Shown here piece by piece: positions 62,596 through 64,000 of a stretch of 64,000 bases of DNA. The notes under the pieces were generated by a model that had not been told where the DNA came from, ran no database searches, and saw nothing but the letters and a program-made list of their open reading frames with translations. The translations under genes were made by a program, and so were the position numbers. The stretch is from Desulfuromonas versatilis (GTDB taxonomy: Bacteria; Desulfobacterota; Desulfuromonadia; Desulfuromonadales; NIT-T3). Each line of letters starts with the position of its first letter. Position 1 is the first letter of the stretch. The stretch lies in assembly GCF_019704135.1 (NCBI RefSeq), contig NZ_AP024355.1:4285034-4349033 (forward strand), read 5' to 3'.

Positions 62596-63117
62596 TTACT
62601 CGAAGCGACCCAGGGTCGGGTCCTCGGGCCGGGATTCGATGGGCAGCACGACGCTCGGCGCAGCCGGGGCCAGGCTCGCGGGGAGACTGCCCTCGCCCGG
62701 GCCGGTGGGTGCCAGGGCGCCCGTGGTCAGCAACTGCTCCATGCGCCGCAGGCAGTCGTGCACCAGGCGTTCGCGGGCGGCGCCCGCCTCGGCCACCAGG
62801 CCGGCAAGGGCCTCCCGCTGCGCTGGAGCCGCCCGCTGCAGTTGGCGTTTCAGTCGCTCGAGGGCCTGCTCGTGATCGACCAGCTGGTGCCCCAAGGCGC
62901 TGCGCAGGTCGATGGCTTCCTCTTCGGCCGAAACCGGCAATTCACCGCCGGCGACCCGCGAAAGCACCAGCCGGTAGGCCTGCTCGAAGCGTTCGCGCTG
63001 GGGCGAGGGCCCCTCGGCAACCGCAAGGGCGGCCGCGGGGAGCAGAAAAATCACCAGCAGCCACACCAAAAGCCTGCGACCCAGCCGCCCCTCCCACCCG
63101 ACCCGCCGGCAAGTCAT
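62596..63117 (-). CDS. Exported helical protein of unknown function
   Basis: About 173 residues with a signal peptide (LLVWLLVIFLLPAAALAVA) and a mature helical region with paired charged residues (QRERFEQAYRLVLSRV, LVDHEQALERLKRQLQRA). The start could be the ATG at 63117 (8 nt after the porin stop) or at 63138 (overlapping it); both keep the signal peptide. It follows the truncated porin gene on the same strand and probably belongs to its operon. Confidence 0.6.
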   Translation of the reverse strand: MTCRRVGWEGRLGRRLLVWLLVIFLLPAAALAVAEGPSPQRERFEQAYRLVLSRVAGGELPVSAEEEAIDLRSALGHQLVDHEQALERLKRQLQRAAPAQREALAGLVAEAGAARERLVHDCLRRMEQLLTTGALAPTGPGEGSLPASLAPAAPSVVLPIESRPEDPTLGRFE

Positions 63118-63124
63118 CCTCCGC

Positions 63125-64000
63125 TCAGTAGGTAACATAGAGACCGGTGACGAAGCTCTCGAGGGTATCTTCGCGGGTGCCGGCGAAGTCTTCGTCGGCC
63201 TCCGCCACCTCGTAGCCGAGCTTGATGTTGGCGTTGTGCCCCTTGATGAAATAGCTCAGCCCGAAGCGCAGCAGCTGGAAGCTCCCCCGATCGCCGGGCC
63301 CGTCGCTTTCCCAGATTTCGTAGTCGATCCAGGGCTGCCAGTTGTCGATGAAATACCCGGCCTGCAGGTAGAAACCCTCGCCCTGGGCCTGCTCCCCGGT
63401 GGCCCTGCCGACACCGAGCAGACCGCCGCCATTGTCCACCAGCAGCCCGGCATCGTCGAGGTCGAGGTTGACGTAGCCGAACTCGGCGCTCAGCGACCCC
63501 GGCCCCAGGGGGTGTTCGCAAAACAGGTCGAAGCTGTACATGGCGTAATCGACGTTGTCCCCCGTCCCCTGCTCGCGGGCCACGCTGTCCTGCAGGTCGA
63601 AGGCCAGGCCGATGCCCAGGGTCTTCTTGGTTCCCAGGTAGGTCGAGGAGTTGTAGTAACCCGGTTCGGCCTCGAGGAAGTTGAACTGCACCCGCCCGGC
63701 ATAACGCTCGCTGTCGCGGCTCGATTCCTGGACCCCGTCATAGACGCCCAGGTAGTACTTGAAATGCAGCTCCGGGGAAAGGGAGTCGCTGCCGAACAGG
63801 GTCAGGCCCGTGTCGCGGACGTCGACGTCGCCGCGCAGGCCGGCGTCGAAATCGGTGAAATTGGTGTTGGTAAAGGCCAGGGGGGCCCGGGTGCCCCAGG
63901 TCAGGTTCTTGTAGGCAAGCGCCGGCCGGTCGATGGCCATCAGGGCTCCGGAACTGGTCAGGTTCTGGCGCAGCACCGGGGCCATGTTTTCACCGAGATA
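63125..64000 (-). CDS. OprP/phosphate-selective-type porin, N-terminus outside window
   Basis: The frame continues past the window edge, so the start and signal peptide are missing. The visible 291 residues are the C-terminal part of a beta-barrel with the OprP/O-type pattern LTSSGALMAIDRP, VDVRDTGLTLFGSDS, HFKYYLGVYDG, SAEFGYVNLDLDD and a closing LESFVTGLYVTY with terminal Tyr. Related porins occur in some metal-reduction loci, but the link to the cytochrome cluster is not certain because gloA and a small gene lie between and orientation differs. Confidence 0.8.
   Translation of the reverse strand, partial: YLGENMAPVLRQNLTSSGALMAIDRPALAYKNLTWGTRAPLAFTNTNFTDFDAGLRGDVDVRDTGLTLFGSDSLSPELHFKYYLGVYDGVQESSRDSERYAGRVQFNFLEAEPGYYNSSTYLGTKKTLGIGLAFDLQDSVAREQGTGDNVDYAMYSFDLFCEHPLGPGSLSAEFGYVNLDLDDAGLLVDNGGGLLGVGRATGEQAQGEGFYLQAGYFIDNWQPWIDYEIWESDGPGDRGSFQLLRFGLSYFIKGHNANIKLGYEVAEADEDFAGTREDTLESFVTGLYVTY

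Overview
The window is about 64 kb of GC-rich bacterial DNA and most resembles a Desulfuromonadales (Geobacter/Desulfuromonas-type) genome. The evidence is the block of multiheme c-type cytochromes and porins at the right end, PilZ/MshEN response regulators, sigma-54 enhancer-binding regulation, and the many short intergenic repeat elements. No rRNA, tRNA, CRISPR array, phage or transposase gene was seen. The taxonomic call is an inference from gene content.

Layout. 1-4.1 kb: the end of a B12-binding-type radical SAM protein, then leftward genes for a REC-PilZ-GAF regulator, a small thioredoxin-like protein and an MshEN-REC protein. 4.2-8.5 kb: a triple repeat, clpB and two hsp20 genes. 8.8-14.6 kb: a leftward sigma-54 activator, OmpR-type response regulator, histidine kinase and small membrane protein, preceded by an OmpA-family lipoprotein. 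14.8-20 kb: a BioD-like/DRTGG ATPase, then a DUF6502 protein and two DUF5666 lipoproteins behind a near-consensus promoter with a large dyad over its -10. 20-23 kb: a coiled-coil protein, an MscS channel and an MBL-fold hydrolase. 23.2-27.2 kb: a surface multicopper oxidase lipoprotein and an SCO1-cytochrome c fusion. 27.7-32.4 kb: single metabolic genes (zinc ribbon, sixA, rtcA, pirin, wrbA, MRJP-like lipoprotein). 32.7-39.6 kb: a TetR-controlled RND tripartite efflux system with three matching operators. 39.8-46.2 kb: a YkgJ protein, a Tat-exported molybdenum hydroxylase with XdhC and MocA helpers, and a lipase maturation factor homologue. 46.3-50.6 kb: a CrtI-like oxidoreductase and aconitase. 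50.7-51.2 kb: two very small proteins.

The most notable part is 51.3-61.8 kb. A beta-barrel porin is followed by a ten-heme periplasmic cytochrome, a 12-heme lipoprotein, a second almost identical ten-heme cytochrome, a ten-heme lipoprotein and an OmcA/MtrC-family decaheme lipoprotein, for 52 CxxCH motifs in all. This looks like a porin-cytochrome conduit for electron transfer across the outer membrane. Both halves carry a -24/-12 promoter and a TGTC-N8-GAC(A/T) dyad about 130 bp upstream of it, so one enhancer-binding protein probably drives both. The two ten-heme genes share a 737-bp tract with one mismatch, which suggests recent gene conversion or duplication. The right edge holds gloA, a small paralogue of the 50.7 kb protein, a small exported protein and a truncated OprP-like porin.

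Intergenic DNA is rich in two kinds of repeat: phase-locked heptanucleotide arrays, and long imperfect inverted repeats built from degenerate 9-10 bp words. Some of these supply stop codons or extend into gene ends.
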